From an uncultured Lachnospiraceae bacterium (GTDB taxonomy: Bacteria > Bacillota > Clostridia > Lachnospirales > Lachnospiraceae): a DNA stretch of 64,000 nucleotides. The notes below the pieces were generated by a model that saw nothing but the letters and a program-made list of their open reading frames with translations, searched no databases and was not told the origin of the DNA. How positions within the stretch are numbered: position 1 is the first letter of the stretch; every line of letters starts with the position of its first letter. Positions 1-7,811 of the stretch are shown here, piece by piece. A program made the translations under genes and the position numbers. The stretch covers positions 1 through 64,000 of the forward strand of contig CAJTSD010000003.1 in assembly GCA_910578795.1 (NCBI GenBank), given 5' to 3'.

Positions 1-30
1 GAGACCTTGTTGACAGGGGTCTCCTTTTTT
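1..30 (+). terminator. Rho-independent terminator at the left edge
   Basis: Arms GAGACC (1-6) and GGTCTC (18-23) are followed by six T at 25-30. It reads rightward, so it would end a transcript from a gene left of the window. The left arm may continue beyond the edge. Confidence 0.7.
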
Positions 31-167
31 GTAACAGTTCAGCCTTCGGCTTCCTGTTACACGCATCAAGCCATGCAAAACCACTTCGTGGTGGCTTGAT
101 GCAATTCTGCCGCTGCGTTATTTCACGGACTTTGCAGCAAGTGCAAAGTCCTGGGCTGAACTGTTAC
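31..167. repeat. Nested hairpin array (variable-arm element, E1)
   Basis: A 14-bp outer stem (31-44 with 154-167, perfect) encloses two further perfect hairpins: 63-73 with 92-102 (11 bp) and 127-135 with 143-151 (9 bp). The first stretch can instead fold locally (31-37 with 54-60), so two folds compete for 31-44. The inner loops carry TGCAA or AGCAA. The arm GGACTTTGC at 127-135 recurs at 242-250, inside the 3' end of the next gene. No protein-coding content is seen. The architecture resembles the two elements inside the broken gene at 5.4-6.5 kb, but the linker sequences differ. Confidence 0.6.
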
Positions 168-193
168 AACAGAATACCATGTCGGACGGCAAA

Positions 194-207
194 AATTCCA
201 TGGAATT
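194..207. repeat. 14-bp perfect palindrome
   Basis: AATTCCATGGAATT is a perfect inverted repeat just downstream of the stop codon of the first minus-strand gene. No T-run follows on either strand, so it is not a standard terminator. It may be a decayed part of the hairpin array on its left. Confidence 0.5.
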
Positions 208-234
208 GCTTTTGGCGGATGATGTAGCCTTGTT

Positions 235-3012
235 CTACTGCGGACTTTGCGGCAACGTAGCAAAATTCCCCCACGGTACCACAAACAGATAATCCCCCGC
301 CGCGCCGCAGTCAATGGCATACCGTTCATAATGAATCCCAATCCCGTCGGAGAACACGAAAAAATGCGTCGGGTCAAATTCATTCACCAAGCGATCATTT
401 CTATCCAAAGAAAACCATTCGTTACCAATCCCTTCCATATACTTATAAACGGAGCCCGTCAGCATTACGGCGCATTCCTGCTCGGGCATTCCGAGAATAT
501 CCTCCATCAAAACCACCTCGCCACTTGTACGGTCAAAAGTGACTGGCGACTGCGCAGTCCAAGCCCGTATTCCGCCCCAGTATCCGCCCTCATATTTTGC
601 GACCGTAATATACTGCTCACCGATAGAAACAGAACCATAGTCCGTATACTGATTTAAATTCACTGCTACCTCCGGCTCTTTTTCTTCTCTCAGCATTTGG
701 AAAAAAGCCTCCTTTTCCTGCAAAGCTTCCTGATAAGCGTTCTGAAAATATCGGTTAATTTTTTGATATCCCGCAATTTTACTGTTAAACTGCGGCAAAC
801 AAATGCGGTACGGATTTTGCGTCATTCCGTCCTCATTTACTTTATAAAATTCCTCATACTCCAAATCATCTTCAAGATACGCCTCATATCCCTTCGTGCT
901 TTCCAAACTTGACGTCACACTGATTGCCTCTGTCGGCTCCGCTTCCCGCGCAGGCAGTGTAACAGGAATCTGCTCCCTGTCCTCCAACTCCTGTGCAGTC
1001 CCGTCCTCCATCAGTTGGAACCAGCGCAAGCCCTCCTGTTTGGAATCAAACTGACGCAGAAAGATCCCCTCTCCAGTAGCATATAAATCCTTCATTGTTC
1101 CCATTTGCCAATCATAATATTGAATCTGTCCCGTATCCAAATCCTTTTTATAAATACGCTGCGTTTGCTCCAGCGTATCCTCCTGCCTGCAAATCCCGTA
1201 AAAATCACCCCGATAGAAACAGCCGCCCGTATATTTGGGGATCGTAAGCATTTTCATTTCCTGATTCCACAAACAATACCGCGCAATGATGCAGGAGCCT
1301 TCATCATCAAAACCAATACAGTTGATATATTCGCCCATTACCGCTATTTTTCCGCATTGAGAAAATGCTGCGTTGGTAAAATAATCCATTGTAAAACGAC
1401 ACACTTCCTCCACATTCTGTCCGCTCAAATCCATTTTGCAGACGGTAATGCCCTCGTCCGTTCGCTCGCTGTAATAAATCGCACCCACATACCGTACGTT
1501 CTGATAGATGACATCGTTCAGCACATAATCATAAACATTTGTTGCAATCAGCACACGCTGCGAACCGTCCTGATTCATGCGGTATAAAAAATTCCCCGTC
1601 AGTGCAGATGCATCATCCCCTGCCAATCCGAACGTATCGTATTGCGCGTCATAAGAATCATCAAAGAAATATACATACTCGCCGCTGACCTGCAAATCAT
1701 GCCCATATTCACAAAGCCTTTCCGCCTCCGCCGCGCCTGCTTTTAACCGATAAATACTGTGTCCGTCACTTTGGTTCACAAAGAAAACGTCACCGTCCAA
1801 CGCGCAAATGTCGGTGCAATGCGCCTTTACCAAGCACTGCGGCTCGCTACCGTCCACTTTCACACGATACAAAAAATAATTGTCCGACTGACTCGCATAA
1901 TAGTAATACCTGCTCTCATAACAAATTCTGCTCTCATACAGATTTGCATAGACAAAGGTATCTGTATCCTCATCAATCCACCATTCCGCCACATTCGGCG
2001 TCCCGTCCGCCTGCCATGTTATCAGAAACTGCGCCGTCGCAACCTGATGCGGAACGGCACCCTCCCCCATCAGGTATTCCGATGCCTGCAGCGCCTTCTT
2101 GCCATGATACTCCGCCACGCGCAGGTCGCAAAATCCGCGCACGTTTCCCCCTACACTTTTCGCCTTTTCAGGTAAATCCCGCCCCTCCATATTTTGCGCA
2201 TGAAACGAAATCCGCTCGTCAAAATACGGGCAGTACGCAGTATAGCTGTTTTGCTCCGCCTCCTGTATAACCTCGACCGCAAATCCCACGTCACCCTCTA
2301 AATCGGAGGGCAGCCGCATCTGCTGAATGGCGTGGTTTTTGTACTTAAAAACTGCCTTGTAAATATCCCCCGTCGCACCGACACCGCTTCCCTGCGACCA
2401 AAAGACGATTTCCACGTTTTCATCATTGTCAATATCTTCCCAAAACAGGTCAAAGTCTCCCCAATAGGGGAACTGCTCCTCGCAGAAGCAGTAAGGCGCA
2501 TCGTCGTTCATGTAAAACCAAAGACCACCCGATCCATAAAGCGGCTTTTCCTGCGCGTCCACTACGCGGATTAACATATCCGTCTGACCGTTGCCGTCAA
2601 TATCGCCAATTCGAAGTCCCGTAAGCGCCAGTTTGCCGTTTTGGAACAGGTTGTCCTTTGTCAATGTTTGTAAACAAATGTTTATTATCTGCGCGTCAAT
2701 TCCTTGCGCTTCTGCCTTTTCACGAAAAGTCTCCTCGTTTGCCTTCATTTGTCCTTCGGGCGTGTATTCGTCGTTTTTTGTCGTTTTTTGTTTGTCCTGT
2801 GTTTGCGGTTGCAAAGCCTGCGGTGAAGGCTCTTTCAGTTCCGCCTCTGCTGCCTCTTCTGCGCTTTCTGCGTTTTCTGACAGCGGAACTTTCCTTGTCA
2901 AAACAGTTTGTGCTGCCTCCTGCGTTTCACCGATTTGCTCCGCTTTTTGGCAGGATACGCATTCAAAAATAACAGTCAGAGATAATAAAATTACGAGTAT
3001 TCTCTTTTTCAA
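235..3012 (-). CDS. Large secreted lipoprotein, propeller-like plus C-terminal DUF3298/RsiV-like domain
   Basis: Translation starts at a TTG (3010-3012) behind a strong GGGGAGGAAAT site; no in-frame ATG is better placed. The first 21 residues form a signal peptide ending in VSC, a slightly imperfect lipobox. Residues about 115-150 hold a D-I-D-G-N-G calcium-type loop. Residues about 380-640 hold repeated YRVKVDGS/YRMNQDGS units like DUF5050 beta-propeller blades. The last 200 residues match the DUF3298 (RsiV/PdaC C-terminal) pattern, with YGSVSIG, FDRTSGE and a final Y-x-VPW. It is probably anchored outside the membrane, binding a ligand or cell wall; no enzyme motif was recognised. The last residues (FATLPQSPQ) are encoded by sequence matching the hairpin array downstream, so the original C-terminus may have been altered. 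Confidence 0.75.
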   Translation of the reverse strand: MKKRILVILLSLTVIFECVSCQKAEQIGETQEAAQTVLTRKVPLSENAESAEEAAEAELKEPSPQALQPQTQDKQKTTKNDEYTPEGQMKANEETFREKAEAQGIDAQIINICLQTLTKDNLFQNGKLALTGLRIGDIDGNGQTDMLIRVVDAQEKPLYGSGGLWFYMNDDAPYCFCEEQFPYWGDFDLFWEDIDNDENVEIVFWSQGSGVGATGDIYKAVFKYKNHAIQQMRLPSDLEGDVGFAVEVIQEAEQNSYTAYCPYFDERISFHAQNMEGRDLPEKAKSVGGNVRGFCDLRVAEYHGKKALQASEYLMGEGAVPHQVATAQFLITWQADGTPNVAEWWIDEDTDTFVYANLYESRICYESRYYYYASQSDNYFLYRVKVDGSEPQCLVKAHCTDICALDGDVFFVNQSDGHSIYRLKAGAAEAERLCEYGHDLQVSGEYVYFFDDSYDAQYDTFGLAGDDASALTGNFLYRMNQDGSQRVLIATNVYDYVLNDVIYQNVRYVGAIYYSERTDEGITVCKMDLSGQNVEEVCRFTMDYFTNAAFSQCGKIAVMGEYINCIGFDDEGSCIIARYCLWNQEMKMLTIPKYTGGCFYRGDFYGICRQEDTLEQTQRIYKKDLDTGQIQYYDWQMGTMKDLYATGEGIFLRQFDSKQEGLRWFQLMEDGTAQELEDREQIPVTLPAREAEPTEAISVTSSLESTKGYEAYLEDDLEYEEFYKVNEDGMTQNPYRICLPQFNSKIAGYQKINRYFQNAYQEALQEKEAFFQMLREEKEPEVAVNLNQYTDYGSVSIGEQYITVAKYEGGYWGGIRAWTAQSPVTFDRTSGEVVLMEDILGMPEQECAVMLTGSVYKYMEGIGNEWFSLDRNDRLVNEFDPTHFFVFSDGIGIHYERYAIDCGAAGDYLFVVPWGNFATLPQSPQ

Positions 3013-3033
3013 TCCGATTTCCTCCCCCTGTAC

Positions 3034-3055
3034 ATCTTAGCAGAAAACGCATCAT
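3034..3055 (-). promoter_or_regulatory. Promoter -10 with upstream ATGATGCRTTTY motif
   Basis: On the minus strand ATGATGCGTTTT (3055-3044) lies 4 bp before TAAGAT (3039-3034), which is preceded by TG as in an extended -10. The same pair occurs near 5.0 kb and 11.4 kb. The leader to the TTG start would be only about 15 nt. Confidence 0.4.
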
Positions 3056-3163
3056 TCCTATAACGGATTTACACTTTTATCAATCCTACATTGTTCGGAC
3101 TGCCATGCCAACACATTCCTTTTTGGTAGACCTTGCAGAACAGGAACATTCCCATACACTGCA

Positions 3164-4957
3164 TTACTTTTGGTAAGAAGGAAGCACCTCACGGATTTGC
3201 GCCCCAAGCGCAGAGGACACATCTACATGAAGCTCTTCTTCCTCGTTCTCAATCTGCTTTCCGTCGCTGTCATACGGAATAAAAACATACTCCTCGCAGA
3301 CGGTTTCCAACTCGCCGCTCGCCGCATTCCGCTCCATAGTATGTTCATACCATGCCTCAAAGGACACGCCGCTCGTTTTCACAGACGCGATGTCATAATA
3401 TTGTTTAATCTGCTCATCGGATAAATCGCGCCCCTCTTCCTCATAATAATGGATTTTTTCAATTTCCCCGTCTATATACTGATACGTCGAATAATAATGA
3501 TTTGCTGCCCCGCCGCGCTCCAAGCCATAAATCAGCTGTTCTTCCTGATCAAAGGTTGCAAGCGATATTGTATTTAACCGCGCGTCATGCTCAAACTGCT
3601 GCCCTTCGGGGTTCCACACCAAATACACCCACTCCCTTCGGTAATTTCCATTTAACGTATCAAACAGACGCATATCCAAATACCCGTCGAAATTCAAGTC
3701 CTCCAGTTCAAAACCAAGCGTGTCCTGCAGGGAATCAATAATACGTGTCTGACCAGACAGTGTCAATTCAGGTATGGAAATCGTCTGTAACAGTGCATCG
3801 CCCTGATAGACATCAACCGTTTGCAGCGCATAGCTTTTCCACTGCAAATCATAAAACGCCGTCAGCACAAACATAAATTCAGGCATATCCTCCCGCAATT
3901 TTCCCGTCTGCGTTACGATAATCGGGGTGCTGCTTTTTACCTCATAAAAAGTTTGAAGTTCTTCTTCCGATACATGATTTTCCCCTAAATCAATTTCTTT
4001 GAGGGCGTTCAATTCATAAAGCGGCGTGATATCCGTAATATTATTTTTACCTAACCATACCCCTTCAAGCTTGCGGCAGCTTGCCAACGGGCTGATATCC
4101 GTAATGTTATTACCGCCTAACCATACTTTTTTAAGATCGCGGCAGCCAGCTAACGGGCTGATGTCTGTAATCTTATTTTTGCCTAACCATACTTCCTGAA
4201 GCTTGCGGCAGCTTGCTAACGGGCTGATGTCTGTGATGTTATTACCGCCTAAAGATACCTTCTCAAGATTTTGACAAAATTTTAACGTGCCGATAAATGT
4301 GATGTTATTATTATTTAACCATACCTCTTGAAGTTTGCGGCAGTTTTCTAACGGACAGATATCCGTGATGTTGTTATTTTCTAAAGATACAACCTTAAGA
4401 TTCGTGAAGCCTTTCAGCAGGCTGATGTCTGAAATTTGGTTATTAGCCAAGCTTAGTTCTTCAAGCTGTGTCAGACTGCCTAACGCGGAAATGTCCGTTT
4501 TCGTGGGAGCGTCCACAAAAAAGTTATCTACCGAAAGCGTTTTGAGTGCAGTCAGCGCCTCCACGCCCTCCAAGCTTTCCACACCGCAGTCGCGCAGCGT
4601 CACGCTTTCCAAATTACGGTACCATCGCAAATCCAAAAACGGCTTTTCACACACAACATCCTTGGTATCGTCTATCGAAAATTCCGTGATTGCCAGCACA
4701 TCTTCCTTTGTAATCGCACCCTCGGGTTTTCCCAACAATTCCCGTGTCCTGCGCTCAATCTCCGAGGACTGAAAAATGATTTCCTGTGAGAGTGAATCCT
4801 GCTGTGTCGGCTCGGTTTGGTTTGGTTGTGAAGGTGTGGAAGTAATTGAGGCATTCTCTGTTTTACCTGTCAGTTCTGTTATATTTCCGCAGGCTGAGAA
4901 TAGTAGGCTGATGATTAATGCTATGAAAATGTTATAAAAAATGTTGTTTTTTCGCAT
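3164..4957 (-). CDS. Leucine-rich-repeat lipoprotein (internalin-type LRR)
   Basis: The start is taken at ATG 4957, six bases after GGAG; a TTG four codons upstream overlaps that site. Residues 1-22 are a signal peptide with lipobox FSAC. Residues about 110-335 carry roughly nine 22-residue repeats of the type L-x-x-V-x-L-x-x-N-N-I-T-D-I-S-P-L, the bacterial internalin-like LRR class. Four of them are almost identical at DNA level, a sign of recent repeat duplication. The C-terminal about 240 residues contain a D-L-N-F-D-G-Y-L-D-M loop typical of calcium-binding FG-GAP-like segments. This suggests an extracellular binding protein. It sits 150 bp upstream of the other lipoprotein, same strand. 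No catalytic motif was seen. Confidence 0.8.
   Translation of the reverse strand: MRKNNIFYNIFIALIISLLFSACGNITELTGKTENASITSTPSQPNQTEPTQQDSLSQEIIFQSSEIERRTRELLGKPEGAITKEDVLAITEFSIDDTKDVVCEKPFLDLRWYRNLESVTLRDCGVESLEGVEALTALKTLSVDNFFVDAPTKTDISALGSLTQLEELSLANNQISDISLLKGFTNLKVVSLENNNITDICPLENCRKLQEVWLNNNNITFIGTLKFCQNLEKVSLGGNNITDISPLASCRKLQEVWLGKNKITDISPLAGCRDLKKVWLGGNNITDISPLASCRKLEGVWLGKNNITDITPLYELNALKEIDLGENHVSEEELQTFYEVKSSTPIIVTQTGKLREDMPEFMFVLTAFYDLQWKSYALQTVDVYQGDALLQTISIPELTLSGQTRIIDSLQDTLGFELEDLNFDGYLDMRLFDTLNGNYRREWVYLVWNPEGQQFEHDARLNTISLATFDQEEQLIYGLERGGAANHYYSTYQYIDGEIEKIHYYEEEGRDLSDEQIKQYYDIASVKTSGVSFEAWYEHTMERNAASGELETVCEEYVFIPYDSDGKQIENEEEELHVDVSSALGAQIREVLPSYQK
4026..4460 (-). repeat. 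66-bp tandem LRR-coding repeats
   Basis: Units of about 66 bp (22 codons) repeat the elements GGGCTGATRTCYGTRAT and CCTAACCATAC with few changes. They encode the LRR array of the surrounding lipoprotein. Such identity allows unit gain or loss by slippage. Confidence 0.75.
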
Positions 4958-4996
4958 TGTTTTCTCCAATTTTTATTTTCCCTTTTTCCCCTTTTT

Positions 4997-5019
4997 ATTT
5001 TACATGAGAAATGCATCAT
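4997..5019 (-). promoter_or_regulatory. Promoter -10 with upstream ATGATGCATTTC motif
   Basis: On the minus strand ATGATGCATTTC (5019-5008) is 5 bp before TAAAAT (5002-4997), 40 bp from the LRR lipoprotein start. It is the same arrangement as at 3034-3055 and 11413-11434. Confidence 0.4.
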
Positions 5020-5130
5020 AGTTGAAACAAAAGTACATCAAATTTATAAAAAATGTGCGGAAGTTTATAGGGGAAGCGCCTTTCAATATAGTAAATTATA
5101 GAGAAAATACAACTTTTCTTGGGCAGATTA

Positions 5131-5250
5131 TCATGCTTTGATTTGGATGGGGCGTTTTCGCTCTTCATAGAAGCTGTTCCAATTGATGCTGTCTGCTTTT
5201 TCATCTAAGAACTCTAAAACGTCTGCGTAATGGTTAATATATGATTTCAT
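5131..5250 (-). pseudogene. N-terminal stub of a SAM-dependent methyltransferase
   Basis: This ORF is too short for most gene finders. It has a strong GGGAGG site and an ATG, then 39 codons with features MKSYINHYAD and NSFYEERKRPI, which I recognise as the conserved N-terminus of a class I SAM methyltransferase family. In that family RPIPFF and the glycine-rich SAM loop follow; here a TGA comes right after RPIQIKA and no later methyltransferase motif is found in any frame down to 5016. It is probably the retained front end of a deleted gene. Expression is possible but function is unlikely. Confidence 0.6.
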
Positions 5251-5307
5251 TTTCGACCTCCCTATTGGTATTTGATGTGCCTTGATTGATTGATTGCTTT
5301 CCACTGA

Positions 5308-5390
5308 AAATGGCTACACGTTTCCGCATAGCCATTTATACATTACAATTTCAGCGCTGCCAGTGTTTTTCGCAGCATTATTTGCATAAT
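5308..5390. repeat. Hairpin pair 3' of the broken Rpn gene (E2)
   Basis: Two perfect hairpins sit here: AAATGGCTA (5308-5316) with TAGCCATTT (5329-5337), and ATTAT-TTGC-ATAAT (5377-5390). A weak GCTGC/GCAGC pair lies between them. It resembles the other hairpin arrays in general form only. The first hairpin could also act as a terminator for the Rpn gene but has no T-run. Confidence 0.4.
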
Positions 5391-5717
5391 CCGTCTACTT
5401 TTGCAGTGCCTTTATTTGTTCTTGAAGTTCGGCGATTAGTGCATCTTTTTCTGCGAGTTCAGTATCTCTCTGCGCAAGTTCTGCATTCTTTTCTGCGAGT
5501 TCAGTATCTCTCTGCGCAAGCTTTTCCTCCCCCTGCCTGATAAGACTCTGATACGTCCGCAAAATCCGCTGCCCTTCCTCGCGCATTTCGCACAAATAGC
5601 GCACTTCATCATTTTGATTCAGCTTATAAAGTGTTTCACTCGCTTCCTCAAAAACCGCATTATTTTGTGCCACCATCTTCAACTCCTCCCACGTCGTCGT
5701 TTTAAACAGCTTCGCCC

Positions 5718-5809
5718 TATCAAATACTTCGTCGCAAGCAGCGAAGTATTTGATTCTCGCGGCAGTCGTTAAGGTCAAGCAAGCTTGACTTTAACTCGTT
5801 GCTCGCGGA
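5718..5809. repeat. Hairpin insertion element E3 (92 bp) in the Rpn gene
   Basis: Excising it restores the codons for GLDYWAKLF. It contains a 13-bp perfect hairpin (5719-5731 with 5742-5754, loop TCGCAAGCAG), a core TCTCGCGGCAGTCG (5755-5768), a 12-bp hairpin with one wobble (5769-5780 with 5783-5794), and a second core CTCGTTGCTCGCGG (5795-5808). Both cores match element E4 exactly, while the hairpin arms are entirely different. Confidence 0.8.
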
Positions 5810-5974
5810 AATAGTCAAGCCCAAAGGCTTTATCCTCATCTGTTGCCAGTTCTATCTGATTTAAGTCTAACACATTCAGCGTAAAGCTGTCATTATAAAT
5901 ATAATGTTTTTTCACATTCATCATCTTATACGTGGCAAAAAACTCGGGATAATCAGGAAACGGGGAAAGGTCAA

Positions 5975-6060
5975 AAACCCCACAGCAAACTACGGGATTT
6001 TTGACTCTCGCGGCAGTCGCCAAATGTCTGCAAGCAGCCACTTGACTCGTTGCTCGCGGA
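5975..6060. repeat. Hairpin insertion element E4 (86 bp) in the Rpn gene
   Basis: Excising it restores GILNFDLSPF. Order: hairpin of about 11 bp (TCAAAAACCCC, whose first bases are host sequence, with GGGATTTTTGA), core CTCTCGCGGCAGTCG, hairpin of about 11 bp with two mismatches (CAAATGTCTGC with GCAGCCACTTG), core CTCGTTGCTCGCGG. The cores are shared with E3; the arms are not. Loops again carry GCAA. Confidence 0.8.
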
Positions 6061-6659
6061 AATTAAGAATGCCAATATGATAGGCGGGCTTTACTTGGGA
6101 ATAATCCTCGCCATGCTTCAGATTTTGAAAAATCCCGCAAAGATACGAGAGGGAACGGTTTGTCCAAAAGCCCTCATTGACGACCTGCATTTCAATATTG
6201 ATAACGGTCGCGTCGTTGAGCAGAACCTTAACGTCCAAAACAAAAATCTTGTCATCATAACCTTTGCCAAGTTCAATCGGGTTCATAATGGTAACTGTCA
6301 AAACCGCCTCAGGCTTTAACCGCAGCAGGGAACAAATCAGTCTCTTTAAAACGATTTCATTTTCCTGCAATACAGCGCGGAACATATAATCGTTCATCAG
6401 CGTGTAGTCAATTTTACTGACTGCGTTTTGTAATGTATTCTGTTGTTTACTACTCATTTTAAGTTCCTTTCCTATGTGTACGAAAGCAGGCCTTTACAGA
6501 ACTTAGAACATTTTTTATATATCACAAAAACAATTATACGATTTCCGATTTTTGAAAACAAGTGCGATTTTTGACATTTCACGAACGATTTTTGCCTCCA
6601 CAAATACCGCCCTTTTTTGCACCGGACAGTTAATCCAAAATCCAACCGCATAAATCCCG

Positions 6660-6941
6660 TCAACGCTTCCCGCCAATCGGCTCTTTTGCAACAAAAAATA
6701 TTCTTTGAAACGCAAACAAAACCATCCCGTTCTCCGATGCGGGGTAGGCGTCCCTCGTCTGCTTCTTCAATTCCGCAAGAAACTGCGCGCATTCCGCGTC
6801 GTTCAGCCGTTCCATATAAGGGATAAGCGCGGTTCCCCTGACAAATTCCACAACGTGGTCGCTGCTGTCAAACTGATGAATATAAGACCGATACGCAGAT
6901 AGACTTTTAAAAACGACGAAATGCCTGTATCGTTTCGTTGA
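6660..6941 (-). pseudogene. C-terminal remnant of a methyltransferase
   Basis: An open frame from 6941 (just after an in-frame TAG) to 6660 encodes AYRSYIHQFD, FVRGTALIPYMERL and a final RIFFVAKEP. These resemble the C-terminal part of trans-aconitate-type SAM methyltransferases (typically V-K-G-T-x-L-x-P-Y-x-x-x-L ... R-x-F-F-V-A). The SAM-binding front half is absent. Only a GTG at 6851 could start it. It lies upstream of, not downstream of, the N-terminal stub at 5131-5250, so the two are not halves of one interrupted gene. The stretch 6472-6659 shows no recognisable gene. Confidence 0.5.
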
Positions 6942-7020
6942 CTAAATCAAACCATTCAATATGCCCCGCAATGCCCGGTCCGTCCGTTGACGGACTGTCT
7001 GCGATTCATCCCACATTCCC

Positions 7021-7278
7021 TCAGCCATCATATCTGTCGGAAGCTTTTTCGTGGTAAGCGTTTGCCTGCTTCTCTGTATCCTCTTTGTAATATTCAACAA
7101 TATCAAATATGGAACAATCCAAAATACCGCAAAGTCTGTCAATCGTATGTAAGCTGCAAATTTTATTATGCTTCATTTTAGAAAGCGTGGAACTTGATAT
7201 TTCATAGTATTCCGTCAGCATGTACTGGCTTATATGCTTTTTCTTCAGTGTCCTCCAAAACGGATCATATCTTATCAT
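7021..7278 (-). CDS. Small XRE-type (Cro/C1) DNA-binding protein
   Basis: This 85-residue protein has the layout of the short helix-turn-helix family starting MIRYDPFWRTLKKKxISQYxL (HTH_26/YozG-like). The motif spans residues about 14-65, with SSSTLSKMKHN as the recognition helix region and LCGILDCSIFDIVEY as the conserved end. The ribosome site AAGGG is 12 bases from the ATG and weak. It faces the + strand gene at 7415 across a 136-bp divergent region containing TCGAG inverted repeats, so it may control that gene and itself. Targets cannot be told from sequence. Confidence 0.75.
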   Translation of the reverse strand: MIRYDPFWRTLKKKHISQYMLTEYYEISSSTLSKMKHNKICSLHTIDRLCGILDCSIFDIVEYYKEDTEKQANAYHEKASDRYDG

Positions 7279-7326
7279 AATTCGTTATATACCCTTAGCT
7301 TTTGTATCAGTCAAAAAATAATCTCC

Positions 7327-7355
7327 TTGTATATTGTCAAGTATAAAGCTATAAT
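7327..7355 (+). promoter_or_regulatory. Sigma-A promoter of the 7415 gene
   Basis: TTGTAT (7327-7332), a 17-bp spacer and a perfect TATAAT (7350-7355). Just downstream lie CGAGTTCTCG and TCGAGA, inverted-repeat sequences that could be an operator for the divergent XRE protein. Confidence 0.7.
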
Positions 7356-7414
7356 CGAGATAATAACAATGTCGAGTTCTCGAAGCGAAAAAGACTGAAA
7401 TGGAGGAAATCAAC

Positions 7415-7732
7415 ATGACAAAAAAAGAGTTATACAAAAGATGGGAGGCGTTCGGAGCAGTAGACTATGATAAATCTCTATTTATTGAATATATATACCT
7501 ATGTAACTTTATCAGTGACGAAGATTTTTACTGCTATCTCCACCCAAATGAAGCGACAAAGGCACAGTTTCTGTCCGTCTTGAACTTTTTACAATGCCAG
7601 GGCTGTTATATGCTTTTGTACCGATTTTTAAGGGATAATAAAAACAGATTGATTTTTCCAGATTTTAAACGGTTAGAAGATATAACGCTTAGAGAGGATA
7701 TTGAAGAACGCTTTAAAAGATACTATTTTTAA
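7415..7732 (+). CDS. Hypothetical protein, 105 residues
   Basis: The start ATG 7415 follows GGAGG by eight bases and a strong promoter; an upstream ATG at 7400 overlaps that site and is not used here. The protein is rich in aromatic and charged residues (KKELYKRWEAFG, FISDEDFYCYLHP). It has no signal peptide, membrane segment or family motif that I recognise. It is divergent from a small XRE regulator. Such pairs can be regulator-effector modules, but nothing in the protein proves it. Confidence 0.65.
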   Translation: MTKKELYKRWEAFGAVDYDKSLFIEYIYLCNFISDEDFYCYLHPNEATKAQFLSVLNFLQCQGCYMLLYRFLRDNKNRLIFPDFKRLEDITLREDIEERFKRYYF

Positions 7733-7741
7733 AGATACTGG

Positions 7742-7777
7742 AACAGTTTCCATTCTGATAAGCAAATGGAAACTGTT
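7742..7777. terminator. Convergent terminator between 7415 gene and trmB
   Basis: A perfect 13-bp stem (AACAGTTTCCATT with AATGGAAACTGTT) lies between two converging genes. The T-runs are short on both sides, so efficiency is uncertain, but position and stem favour a bidirectional terminator. Confidence 0.6.
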
Positions 7778-7811
7778 TATTGTAATAGCAATACTACGCA
7801 AATTTGCGAAT

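Larger units (their letters stand above)
5395..6457 (-). pseudogene. Rpn/PD-(D/E)XK nuclease family gene broken by two hairpin insertions
   Basis: The three minus-strand pieces (6457-6061, about 5974-5810, about 5717-5395) are consecutive parts of one Rpn-family protein (PDDEXK_2; recombination-promoting nuclease/putative transposase). The start ATG at 6457 follows AGGAAAGGAAC. Piece 1 has the family opening YTLMNDYMFRAVL and the D...INIEMQ catalytic strand. Piece 2 has FPDYPEFFATYK and NVLDLNQIELAT. Piece 3 has LFKTTTWEELKM and a coiled tail of three LAQRDTELAEK heptad units. Joining the pieces at their flanks restores the expected GILNF-DLSPF and GLDY-W-AKLF. Each insert is 3n+2 bp long and contains stops, so the reading frame is lost at both. 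Confidence 0.85.

Noticed and set aside
31..167. tRNA-like or known structured RNA
   Set aside because: No D-arm, T-loop or anticodon pattern, and no match to an RNA class that I know.
123..3040. Several open frames of 60-160 codons on the + strand opposite the first lipoprotein gene
   Set aside because: No ribosome sites, biased composition and full overlap with a clear gene on the other strand; they are mirror frames.
4026..4460. Regular 66-bp repeats that could look like a CRISPR array
   Set aside because: The repeats have no spacers, keep a reading frame and encode leucine-rich repeats.
5016..5204. 62-codon minus-strand frame (MKKQTASIG...)
   Set aside because: It overlaps the methyltransferase stub in another phase and has no ribosome site; the stub frame has both site and family similarity.
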